Positions 17,281 through 25,701 of a stretch of 64,000 nucleotides of DNA are shown here, piece by piece. How positions within the stretch are numbered: position 1 is the first letter of the stretch; each line of letters starts with the position of its first letter. The notes below the pieces were generated by a model. The model saw only the letters and a list, made by a program, of their open reading frames with translations. It ran no database searches and was not told the origin of the DNA. This stretch comes from Algoriphagus halophilus. Lineage in GTDB: Bacteria > Bacteroidota > Bacteroidia > Cytophagales > Cyclobacteriaceae. The stretch lies in the NCBI RefSeq assembly GCF_900129785.1, contig NZ_FSRC01000002.1, positions 124,001 to 188,000 on the forward strand. The letters are read 5' to 3'. The position numbers and the translations under genes were made by a program.

Positions 17281-20200
17281 TTACCTTTTCATATAGGTTT
17301 CATCAAAATTTAAAATTGAATTTGCCACTAAGGTCAAAGCAGCAGTTTGCGTTTTGTCCAGCGCTAAATCTCTTGGCAATTCTCCCACAGCCAATAAAGA
17401 ATCAGCTGATAGAGGATTTTCCTGAAAATGCGAATAGGCACTTTCATAATATTCTTTTAGGGTAGCCAGTAATTTCTCATTTGGAGTAACTCCTGTAGCC
17501 AGTCGAAAACTCAGTTTAAGTCTATCTTCCAAAGTCTCTTCCTCTTTGATTACCCGTTCAGACATAAACCTGGAAGCTTCTATAAACTGAGGTCCATTCA
17601 ACAAATTAAGCGCTTGAAGTGGGGTATTTGTATTAACTCTTTTCGTAATACAAATCTCCCTGTTGGATGCATCGAAGGTGACCATGTAGGGTGCAGGAGA
17701 AAATCTTCTCGTAAATGTGTAGAGACTTCTCCGATGGAGGTTACTTCCTGTATCCTGTTTGTATTTATGTAACTTGAATGAGAAATCCCCCAATTCTTCC
17801 CATAATCCTTCTGGTTGATACGGCTTTACACTTGGCCCTCCGATTTTTTTATCTAAAATACCACTGGATGCCAAGGCATTATCTCGGATAAATTCTGCGG
17901 GAAGTCTATAACTACTTGACCTGGCATAATATTTATTTTCAGGATCAGCCTCGTACTTCTCAGGATCAGTAAAAGAAGATTGTTGGTAGGTAGCGGACAT
18001 CACCATCAATTTCAGCATACCCCTCAAATCCCAACCACTATCCATAAACTCATACGCCAACCAATCCAATAATTCAGGATGAGTAGGCAGGTCTCCCTGA
18101 ATCCCAAAATCTCCAGAAGTCTTAACGATTCCTGTTCCAAAGATCATTTGCCAATACCTATTAATGATTACCCTTGATGGCAGAGGATTGTCAGGATTTA
18201 TGATCCATTTTGCCAACCCTAACCTATTTTGAGGATAATCTTCAGGAAAAGGAAGGACATTTTCCGGAGTACTTGGTAAAACTTTTTCTCCATAATCATT
18301 ATAAACTCCTCTCTTCAACAAGAAGGTAGGCCTGGGTTCAGGCATATCTTCCATTACCATCACTTCCTGGGTCGATTCCAAAATCTCCAATTTCGCTTTT
18401 CTTAGAGAGCGAATATCATTCCTGAGTTGAATGGCTTTTTGCTCCTTTGCTAATAGATATTCCTTAGAATTTTCAGAAGACAATTGAATGGAAGAATTTC
18501 CTACTAAGCTTGCCATTTCCAAACTAGTAAGTTCCCGATCAAAGAGTTTTACCTCATCCATGTATCCTTTATAAATACCAGGATCAAAGGAAAAAAGACG
18601 ATAGCTTTTTCCTAATCGAACTGGCAGGGTATCAATTTTGGCCGTGTATTCATCAATAGGTAAAATACTCCGTGAAAGTTGATCTGAAACAACTCTTACT
18701 TGCTGACTCTCGCCATCCATATAAAGTGCAAGACCTGCTGCTTTCCCAGTTCCATCATAGGAAAACCCTACTTGAGTCCATGTCTCAAATTTCACAGGCT
18801 CCTCCGTTTTCACTTCCAGATAATCATCGGGAAGTCTATGAATGAGGCGTACAGATAGATGGTTTGCGGAATCCAAAAACATTTCCCATCCTCGGTAAAA
18901 TCCTAAGAAATTATTACTGTTTCCAATGATGTTTTGAATATGCCTCTTTTCATTTTCTTGAGGTTTAATCCAAACACTTGCAGAGTATGAATCATATTGA
19001 TCAAAAAAGCCAACCTTATTCAAATTGACATAATCATAATCATCATCAAATAATAACCCTTTCCCTTTCCAGCCATTCACCAATTCTACACCTAGCGTTG
19101 CCTCAGCATTTTTATTATTATCAAGGATCAAGATTTCCTCGTATTCTTTTTTCTTTTTTTTGTTAGCCTTTTTCAGGGAATCAATTTTAGCTTTTTCCTT
19201 TGCGGTTTTAGTCTTGTACTCCTCTGCTTCTTCCTCAGCAAATGGGTTTCTTCTTTTCTTTTCCTTTTTTATCTTTTCATAAGATTCAAACGAATATGAA
19301 GCAATTTCTTTTGGAAGTAACTTATCGGGAGATATTGTCGCCACATAATCCTTGATTTCATTCACTTGATATTCTTTTAAAACCTTTTCTTTTTGAAGAA
19401 TTAATTGATCCAAGGAGTCCAAACTTTTCCTTTGATGATCCTTAAAAAGCATCAAGGTGGGAGCTCTATTCAAATCGGTTGGGCCCAATCCAAATTCGTC
19501 TATGCTGTTGAAAAATGCAGATAGTTGGAAAAAATTCTTTTGACTGATTGGATCAAATTTGTGGTCATGACATCTGGCACATCCAATGGTAAGGCCCAGA
19601 AAAGCTGTACCAGTTGTCGCGGTTCTTTCAGCCACATATTCTACTCTGTATTCTTCTTGGATTGAACCTGCTGAAGCCTCCATGGGATTGAGCCTATAAA
19701 ATGCCGTAGCCAATTTATCTTCAGTAGTTCCATTTGGAAGTAAGTCTCCAGCAACTTGTTTGGTAATAAAGTCACTGATAGGAATATTATTTTTAAAGGC
19801 ATTAATCACCCAATCCCGGTAAGGCCAAACCTCCCTATAACCATCAAATGAAACTCCATGAGAATCGGCATATCTGGCTATATCCAGCCATTCCATGGTC
19901 AACCGTTCCGCATGCTCTTGGGATGCAAGCAGTCGATCCACTACCTTCTCATAAGCACGTTCAGAGTTGTCATTTAAAAAATCATCAATCTGTTGGATGG
20001 TAGGTGGAAGTCCTGTCAAATCCATCGTCACTCTTCTCAAAAGTCTTTCTTTGTCTGCTTGAGGGTTAGGAGAAAGTCCTTGTCTTCCCAATTCAGCTTG
20101 AACAAAATAATCAATCTCATTATTCCTTTTCCAGTCCTCTTTAACTTCAGGAATCGCAGGAGATTCCACTTTCAAAAAAGACCAATGCTCTTTCCATTCA

Positions 20201-20631
20201 GCTCCTTGCTCCACCCATTTGGCAATGGTCGCAATTTCGGCCGGAGTAAGAGTGAGATTCGATTCTGGCGGAGGCATAACAGTCTCAGGATTTAGACTAA
20301 TAATCCGGTGATACACTTCACTACCTCCTAGACTTCCTTTTGAAAATGCCGTATTTCCAGAGGACAACTTCATAAACGCATTTTCCTCAATATCCAATCT
20401 CAATCCCGCTTTCCTGGATCCTTCGTCTGGACCATGGCAAGCATAGCAACGGTCAGCCAAAATTGGTTTAACATGGAAATTATAATCTATTTTTTCTGGT
20501 AAAGTCTCATATGCCAACTCCACCTCCTCTGGTAATGAAGGCTGACAGCCAAAAACCAACAAGAGACCTAACAAAGAAAGCATGGGGATTTTCGCCGTTA
20601 ATCGAGACGATGAAAAGCTATTTGGGTTCAT
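17281..20631 (-). CDS. PSD1 and planctomycete cytochrome c domain lipoprotein with LamG insert
   Basis: A 1116-residue lipoprotein (lipobox LLVFGC, Cys29). A planctomycete cytochrome c domain comes first with heme site CYACH at Cys62-His66. DUF1549 follows (about 155-365) and contains a second CxxCH (GCARCHDHKFDPI). A long charged linker (about 440-495) leads to a LamG/concanavalin-like beta-sandwich (about 505-715), then DUF1553 (about 800-1060). This architecture is widespread in Planctomycetes and Verrucomicrobia and also occurs in Bacteroidota; it has been linked by inference to polysaccharide use. It shares an operon with DUF1501. Confidence 0.88.
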   Translation of the reverse strand: MNPNSFSSSRLTAKIPMLSLLGLLLVFGCQPSLPEEVELAYETLPEKIDYNFHVKPILADRCYACHGPDEGSRKAGLRLDIEENAFMKLSSGNTAFSKGSLGGSEVYHRIISLNPETVMPPPESNLTLTPAEIATIAKWVEQGAEWKEHWSFLKVESPAIPEVKEDWKRNNEIDYFVQAELGRQGLSPNPQADKERLLRRVTMDLTGLPPTIQQIDDFLNDNSERAYEKVVDRLLASQEHAERLTMEWLDIARYADSHGVSFDGYREVWPYRDWVINAFKNNIPISDFITKQVAGDLLPNGTTEDKLATAFYRLNPMEASAGSIQEEYRVEYVAERTATTGTAFLGLTIGCARCHDHKFDPISQKNFFQLSAFFNSIDEFGLGPTDLNRAPTLMLFKDHQRKSLDSLDQLILQKEKVLKEYQVNEIKDYVATISPDKLLPKEIASYSFESYEKIKKEKKRRNPFAEEEAEEYKTKTAKEKAKIDSLKKANKKKKKEYEEILILDNNKNAEATLGVELVNGWKGKGLLFDDDYDYVNLNKVGFFDQYDSYSASVWIKPQENEKRHIQNIIGNSNNFLGFYRGWEMFLDSANHLSVRLIHRLPDDYLEVKTEEPVKFETWTQVGFSYDGTGKAAGLALYMDGESQQVRVVSDQLSRSILPIDEYTAKIDTLPVRLGKSYRLFSFDPGIYKGYMDEVKLFDRELTSLEMASLVGNSSIQLSSENSKEYLLAKEQKAIQLRNDIRSLRKAKLEILESTQEVMVMEDMPEPRPTFLLKRGVYNDYGEKVLPSTPENVLPFPEDYPQNRLGLAKWIINPDNPLPSRVIINRYWQMIFGTGIVKTSGDFGIQGDLPTHPELLDWLAYEFMDSGWDLRGMLKLMVMSATYQQSSFTDPEKYEADPENKYYARSSSYRLPAEFIRDNALASSGILDKKIGGPSVKPYQPEGLWEELGDFSFKLHKYKQDTGSNLHRRSLYTFTRRFSPAPYMVTFDASNREICITKRVNTNTPLQALNLLNGPQFIEASRFMSERVIKEEETLEDRLKLSFRLATGVTPNEKLLATLKEYYESAYSHFQENPLSADSLLAVGELPRDLALDKTQTAALTLVANSILNFDETYMKR

Positions 20632-20743
20632 AAAAAAATATTTATATCCAATTTAGTAAAATACTCTTAATTCACTGAAAAATAGGTAAATAATTATCTT
20701 TAAAAAATACAATTAAAGATGTAGTAGAATATATAAACTCAAA

Positions 20744-20785
20744 AAAAATCCCCCAAAAAAGATGATACTTTTGGGGGGATTTTAT
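20744..20785 (-). terminator. Terminator of the small secreted protein gene
   Basis: The run AATCCCCC near 20747-20754 pairs with GGGGGGATT at 20773-20781, extended by flanking A/T runs. It lies 19 bases after the stop of the minus-strand gene at 20804 and ends in a T-run on that strand. Confidence 0.8.
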
Positions 20786-20803
20786 TTCTAGAGGTTTTCT
20801 TTC

Positions 20804-21307
20804 TTACATTCCATCGGATTTCAATAAGACACTAGCCGGTGGAGCTTTTTTATTACCCCCATGATCCGGATGGATAAATGTGTGAAAAAATAAACGAACA
20901 TGATATTTTTCTTGAGTCTGAAAAACATTACTCATTCCATCAGTGATAGTGTATAGAGTTTCCAAATCCTGCTCTTCCAACCAGTCTTGGTCCAAAGCCT
21001 TAAACATCCTGGCTACTGGGATGTATGTCCCATCCGCTTTTTGGATCGTGGTAGGTGAAACTAACTGACCATTTTTCACATTGGCCTTAGCCATATAGCA
21101 TTCACTTTTCCCTTGGTTTATGACCACCAAAACCGCTTCATGCTCTCCATCAGGAATTTCATAGGCTCCTCGATCATGGAAAGTAATATAATAATCAGAA
21201 TAACAACCACTCACACCCGTAGAAAATATACTCTGGGCTCCCTGAGTTTGTGAAAATCCTTGAATACAAATCAAAAGAATAAGCAGAGATGTAAATAAAA
21301 ACTTCAT
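20804..21307 (-). CDS. Hypothetical secreted protein
   Basis: A 167-residue protein that I do not recognise. It has a clear signal peptide (MKFLFTSLLILLICIQGFSQ). The mature part has two cysteines (CYSDYY and ECYMAK), a stretch rich in beta-strand patterns and a conserved-looking end with FFHTFIHPDHGGNKK. It lies between terminators on both sides, so it is probably a single-gene unit. It sits between a dipeptidase and the PSD1 operon on the same strand. No function can be inferred. Confidence 0.65.
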   Translation of the reverse strand: MKFLFTSLLILLICIQGFSQTQGAQSIFSTGVSGCYSDYYITFHDRGAYEIPDGEHEAVLVVINQGKSECYMAKANVKNGQLVSPTTIQKADGTYIPVARMFKALDQDWLEEQDLETLYTITDGMSNVFQTQEKYHVRLFFHTFIHPDHGGNKKAPPASVLLKSDGM

Positions 21308-21341
21308 ATAAAATTTGTTAGAATTGGTGAATAATTATACT

Positions 21342-21381
21342 AATAAAAAGGCATTTCATAAAACGAAATGCCTTTTTATTA
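21342..21381 (-). terminator. Very strong terminator downstream of the dipeptidase
   Basis: A perfect inverted repeat of at least 16 bases: AATAAAAAGGCATTTC (21342-21357) against GAAATGCCTTTTTATT (21365-21380), loop ATAAAAC. It ends the minus-strand dipeptidase message at 21392 and gives a T-run on that strand. Confidence 0.9.
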
Positions 21382-21391
21382 AATTCTAACC

Positions 21392-22639
21392 TTATTGATT
21401 TTGAGCATATTCCTCCACTGCCCTCCAAACCCTAAAAATATTCCCCGAACATATTTTCTCGATATCCTCTTCTGAATAACCTCTTTTCAAAAGTTCAGCT
21501 ATCAGATTAGGATACATGGAAACATCTTTCAGTCCGGTAGGCAAGGAATCTCCCACTCCATCAAAATCAGAACCAAGCCCCACATAGTCAATACCTACCA
21601 AGGCTACTACATGGTCAATATGATCGGCAACTTTCTGTACAGTTGGAAAAGGGTTATTTGCAGCAGTATATTGGGTGATATAAGCTTGAGCGGCTGAATC
21701 GCTTCTACTTAGGTTATTCTCAGCAAGCCAGTTGACAATATGCTCTCGCACTTTAGCAGACCCAGCTGCATATGCGGAGTCAATGAAACTTCCCCCAAAA
21801 TTGATCATCATCACTCCACCATTCTTGGCCATGGCTTGGATCAGTTCATCACTCATATTTCTCTCAAATCCAGGAGTAAATTTTCTTACTGAGGAATGAG
21901 AAGCTATAACCGGTACTTTTGTCACTTCCAAAGCATCCAAAAATGTTTCATCAGAAACGTGAGAAACATCTACCATAATACCTACTCGGTTCATTTCTTG
22001 AACCACTTGTTTCCCATATTCGCTAAGACCATTATAAAGCCTTACTGTATCATAACTACTATCTCCAATAAGGTTTGCCTTTCCATGGGTTAGTGTGATG
22101 TATCGAATCCCTCTTTTGTGAAAATATTCAACATTGGCAATATCATCTTCCAATCCTGCTCCATTTTCCATTCCCATAGGAAGAGAAATTTTACCCGAAG
22201 CAAAGTTGGCCTCGATGTCTGCTGGACTATAAGCCATGGCAAACTTGTCAGGAAAAGTCTCTGTCAGCCTTTCGGTCATAAGAATCAGGGAATCCGCCAA
22301 TGCTTTGGAGGCTCCAGGGATTTGTTGATTTCCTGCTGGGATATAGATAGACATAAAGGGAGCATCTAACCCTCCTTCTTTGGTTCTGGGGTAGTCAAAA
22401 TTCCCGCCATCTGTTCTTACGGAAACATCAAGAATTTCTCTTTGTAAGGTAAATCCGCCAACTTTCATTCGATAAGGCAAATCGACATGCCCGTCTACCA
22501 TGATCGTTTTATGTGCAATTTCTGTAGCGACTTTCAGTCGCTCTTCATCACTCATACTGGTGTAATCTACTGCTGCTTCTTTTGGCTGGCAAGCCCAAGC
22601 CATTAAGCCAATTAATAATAGGGAATAGCTTTTCTTCAT
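21392..22639 (-). CDS. Membrane dipeptidase, M19 family, lipoprotein
   Basis: A 415-residue zinc dipeptidase of the renal dipeptidase family, which cleaves dipeptides, often with D-residues. It has a lipoprotein signal with lipobox LMAWAC (Cys17), so it is membrane anchored. The metal site is visible: His51 and Asp53 in VDGHVDLPY, the bridging Glu in MENGAGLED, and His in THG and ASHSS. The GSDFDG motif near the C-terminus is also present. Length is normal. It is divergent from an esterase-like lipoprotein gene and ends at a strong terminator. Confidence 0.93.
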   Translation of the reverse strand: MKKSYSLLLIGLMAWACQPKEAAVDYTSMSDEERLKVATEIAHKTIMVDGHVDLPYRMKVGGFTLQREILDVSVRTDGGNFDYPRTKEGGLDAPFMSIYIPAGNQQIPGASKALADSLILMTERLTETFPDKFAMAYSPADIEANFASGKISLPMGMENGAGLEDDIANVEYFHKRGIRYITLTHGKANLIGDSSYDTVRLYNGLSEYGKQVVQEMNRVGIMVDVSHVSDETFLDALEVTKVPVIASHSSVRKFTPGFERNMSDELIQAMAKNGGVMMINFGGSFIDSAYAAGSAKVREHIVNWLAENNLSRSDSAAQAYITQYTAANNPFPTVQKVADHIDHVVALVGIDYVGLGSDFDGVGDSLPTGLKDVSMYPNLIAELLKRGYSEEDIEKICSGNIFRVWRAVEEYAQNQ

Positions 22640-22663
22640 ATTGGTTGGTAGTTATTAAAGAAA

Positions 22664-22695
22664 GAAAGATACTTTGTTTTTATGACTCCTTTCAA
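22664..22695 (-). promoter_or_regulatory. Candidate promoter of the dipeptidase gene
   Basis: On the minus strand TTG (22695-22693) is followed after 21 bases by TATCTTTC (22671-22664), a 7-of-8 match to TAnnTTTG. The start codon lies 24 bases further on. Spacing and sequence fit a Bacteroidota sigma-ABfr type promoter. Confidence 0.35.
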
Positions 22696-22774
22696 AAAAT
22701 TCCACTAAAGGCCATTTCATCCATCTAGGAAGTCATATCTTTTCATTTTTCACCCTTGAATTGCTTCATCTAAC

Positions 22775-22789
22775 AGTTAATCGTTAACT
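22775..22789. promoter_or_regulatory. Short inverted repeat before the esterase gene
   Basis: AGTTAA (22775-22780) and TTAACT (22784-22789) are perfect arms around TCG. It ends 23 bases before the ATG at 22813. It could be an operator or a chance AT-rich palindrome. Confidence 0.3.
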
Positions 22790-22812
22790 TTTAATAGAAA
22801 AACCACCATCAA

Positions 22813-24543
22813 ATGAAAAAACTCATCTATTTAATCTTATTCTCAGCGCTGCTATCCTCTTGTAGTAGCAATGATGATTTACCTGAAATAAAAATTGAAA
22901 TAGCTTCTGAACTGGGTCAGTATATTTCTGATGGGCGATTACTCTTATTTTTCTCAAAAGACCAGTCAAGAGAGCCCCGCTTTTCTCTTTCTGACAACGT
23001 GAATACTGCCCAAGTTTTCGGAATGGATGTAGAGTCGTTTGAACCCGGGTCTGTCATTGAGTTCAAAATGGATAGTTTTGGATACCCAATAGAACAACTT
23101 TCTAATTTAAAGGAAGGGAACTATTTGGTACAGGCATTCTTTATCAAGTACGAAACTTTCGAGAGGGCAGATGGCCACCAAGTGAAACTTGCCATGGACC
23201 AAGGAGAAGGTAGAAAATGGGCAAGCACTCCAGGAAACATCTATTCATTACCCCTCTCCATTGATTGGAAAAAAGGGAGCGACTTTCAGCTTATTATAGA
23301 TCAAGAAATTCCTCCAGTAGTAGAACCAGAGGACACTAAATACATCAAGCATATCAAGATGAAATCCGAACTCTTGTCTGAGTTTTGGGGAAGAGACATG
23401 TTTTTAGGTGCTCATGTCTTATTACCTGAGGGTTTTGATGATCATCCCAATCAATATTATCCTTTGATGGTATTCCATGGGCATTTCCCTAGTGATTTTG
23501 GGGGATTTCGTACCAGTCCACCAGACCCAAATTTAAGTGAAGACGATTATTCTGCTCGTTTTGGAATTTATGGATATGAGAAAATTCAACAACAAGAAGC
23601 CTATGATTTTTACCAAAAATGGGTTTCACCTGACTTCAAACGGTTTATTATAATTGAGATTCAGCACGCCAATCCATTTTACGATGACAGCTATGCCGTA
23701 AACTCCGAGAATATAGGACCTTATGGTGATGCCATTACTTATGAACTTATCCCCTATATAGAAAAAGAATTTAGGGGAATTGGAGAAGGTTGGGCCAGAT
23801 TTTTATATGGAGGGTCCACAGGTGGTTGGGAAGCTTTAGCTGCTCAGGTATTTTATCCAGATGAATACAATGGTTGCTTCGCAGCCTGTCCTGACCCGAT
23901 TGATTTTAGGGCTTTTACTACCATTAATCTTTATGAGGACCAAAATGCCTATTATCAGGATGGGGACTTTAAAAAGATTTTGCGTCCTGGCCATCGGGAT
24001 TACCTAGGTCATGTTTCTTCCATGGTGAAAGATATGAACCATAGAGAATTAGCGATTGGCGGGGTACAAACTAGATCAGGGGAGCAATTTGATATTTGGC
24101 AGGCAGTATATTCCCCTGTAGGAGAAGATGGCTACCCCAAACCAATTTGGGATAAAAAATCGGGTGAAATTGATCCCCAGGTTGCTGAATATTGGAAAGA
24201 GAATTACGACCTTCGTTATATCATGGAAAGAGACTGGGAAACCTTAGGTCCAAAATTAGAAGGGAAAGTAAATATTTATTGTGGAGATATGGATAATTAC
24301 TATTTAAACAATGCGGTATACCTCACGGAAGAGTTTTTGGAACAAACCCAAAATCCTTACTATAATGGGGAAGTGGCCTATGGAGATCGTGCTGAGCATT
24401 GTTGGAATGGAGATCCTACCCTCCCAAATTACATTTCCAGACTCCGATACAACACGATGTACTTGGATAAAATCGAGGACCGTTTCAAGGCCTCTGCACC
24501 TGCCAATTTTAATCAACAAAATTGGACAATCACTAAAAATTAA
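22813..24543 (+). CDS. Putative esterase, alpha/beta-hydrolase lipoprotein
   Basis: A 576-residue lipoprotein (lipobox LLSSC, Cys17). The first 170 residues form a beta-rich domain. The rest is an esterase-D-like alpha/beta-hydrolase: the strand-turn FHGHFPSDFGGF looks like the oxyanion region, Ser335 in YGGSTGGWEA is the likely nucleophile, and His529 in RAEHCWNG the likely base; an Asp near CGDMDNYY may complete the triad. Family members act on ester bonds of sugars or peptides, but the substrate here is unknown. The stop is six bases before the next start, so it forms an operon with the SMP-30-like gene. Confidence 0.75.
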   Translation: MKKLIYLILFSALLSSCSSNDDLPEIKIEIASELGQYISDGRLLLFFSKDQSREPRFSLSDNVNTAQVFGMDVESFEPGSVIEFKMDSFGYPIEQLSNLKEGNYLVQAFFIKYETFERADGHQVKLAMDQGEGRKWASTPGNIYSLPLSIDWKKGSDFQLIIDQEIPPVVEPEDTKYIKHIKMKSELLSEFWGRDMFLGAHVLLPEGFDDHPNQYYPLMVFHGHFPSDFGGFRTSPPDPNLSEDDYSARFGIYGYEKIQQQEAYDFYQKWVSPDFKRFIIIEIQHANPFYDDSYAVNSENIGPYGDAITYELIPYIEKEFRGIGEGWARFLYGGSTGGWEALAAQVFYPDEYNGCFAACPDPIDFRAFTTINLYEDQNAYYQDGDFKKILRPGHRDYLGHVSSMVKDMNHRELAIGGVQTRSGEQFDIWQAVYSPVGEDGYPKPIWDKKSGEIDPQVAEYWKENYDLRYIMERDWETLGPKLEGKVNIYCGDMDNYYLNNAVYLTEEFLEQTQNPYYNGEVAYGDRAEHCWNGDPTLPNYISRLRYNTMYLDKIEDRFKASAPANFNQQNWTITKN

Positions 24544-24549
24544 TAGAAT

Positions 24550-25437
24550 ATGAAAAGTGTATTAAAAACATGTCTTTACGGCTTGGGAGCTACTTTACTT
24601 CTTACTCAATGTAGTCCCCAAAAAACAGAAGAATCCAACGAATCTGAAGCAATGGTAGTGGAAGATGCCAAAACTCCCACACTCACAATGGTTTGGGAGA
24701 CACCAGAAACTCTTATTACATGTGAATCTGTTTTATACGACTCTTCTACAGGCAAAATATATGTTTCCAATATTGAAGGAACTCCTACGGATAAGGATGG
24801 AAAAGGCTCAATCTCCATCATTGATAAAAATGGAACCATCGTCACTCAAGATTGGGTAACTGGCTTAAATGCCCCAAAAGGAATGGCTATATCAGATGGA
24901 AAGCTTTATGTCACAGATATAGATCAATTGGTGGAGATTGACATAGAATCTGCTACAATCTCAAATAAATACCCAGTAGAAGGAGCTGAATTCTTAAATG
25001 ATGTGGCTCAATACGAAGGCAAAATTTATTTCTCAGGAATGAACAAAGGGTTGTTACACGTTTTGGATGAAGGTACTGTCACTACTATTTCAGAAGGAAA
25101 CGCCTCCTTGAACGGAGTAGCGGTTGATTCGAATGGTGATATTTATGGTTTGGATGAGTCAGGATTGAAAAGATTTTTACCAGATGGAGGTTCTGAAATC
25201 ATCAATGGAACTGTCACTGGAGGAGACGGTTTGATCATCTTGGGTGAGGGGAATTATGTTGCCTCAAGATGGGTAGGGGAAATCTATTTTGTGAGTGGAG
25301 ATGGGGAAACTCTTCTTTTGGATACAAAAGATATAGAATCCAACACAGCAGATATTGGTTTTATTCCCGAGGAGAATTTAATTTTAGTTCCAACTTTCTT
25401 TAAAAATAAAGTAGTTGCCTATAAATTAGATTATTAA
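24550..25437 (+). CDS. SMP-30/gluconolactonase-like beta-propeller lipoprotein
   Basis: A 295-residue lipoprotein (lipobox LLLTQC, Cys21). The mature part is a six-bladed propeller of the SMP-30/gluconolactonase or NHL type, seen in repeats such as ALLYDSS-like, KGMAISDGKLYVTD, LNGVAVDSNGDIYGLD and GLIILGEGNY. In this superfamily the propeller often binds calcium and opens lactones, but the catalytic acids cannot be assigned with confidence, so it may only bind a ligand. It follows an esterase lipoprotein with a six-base gap, which suggests joint work on one extracellular substrate. Confidence 0.72.
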   Translation: MKSVLKTCLYGLGATLLLTQCSPQKTEESNESEAMVVEDAKTPTLTMVWETPETLITCESVLYDSSTGKIYVSNIEGTPTDKDGKGSISIIDKNGTIVTQDWVTGLNAPKGMAISDGKLYVTDIDQLVEIDIESATISNKYPVEGAEFLNDVAQYEGKIYFSGMNKGLLHVLDEGTVTTISEGNASLNGVAVDSNGDIYGLDESGLKRFLPDGGSEIINGTVTGGDGLIILGEGNYVASRWVGEIYFVSGDGETLLLDTKDIESNTADIGFIPEENLILVPTFFKNKVVAYKLDY

Positions 25438-25505
25438 AAGGTATTCCAAATTTAGAAAGAGGTTGTATCCTAATTGATGTTTTCACATTTTGACACTGCT
25501 CAATG

Positions 25506-25571
25506 TGACAATACGATTATTGAAACAGCCCCTTTTTTGTATCTGTCAATTAAGAAACTAATCGTATGTCA
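25506..25571. promoter_or_regulatory. Interrupted inverted repeat upstream of the desaturase
   Basis: ATACGATTA (25511-25519) is matched by TAATCGTAT (25559-25567); outside them TGAC (25506-25509) is matched by GTCA (25568-25571) with one extra A on the left. The arms are separated by 39 bases. The 264-base gap 25438-25701 holds no gene; this repeat is its only clear feature and may be a binding site for a lipid regulator. Confidence 0.4.
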
Positions 25572-25701
25572 AGTTTGAAATCTCCTTATCTGGTTTTTTG
25601 TCCGTATCTTGTGGAAGATTTATACGTTAGATAAAATAAGTGTCTTTTACTAGATACTGTCTAAAAACCGAATCAATCACTTCACCCTAAGAAGTATTAT
25701 T

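Noticed and set aside
25478..25579. Short ATG frame of 33 codons in the desaturase leader
   Set aside because: No start site context or composition supports it, and it spans the inverted repeat. Not called as a gene.
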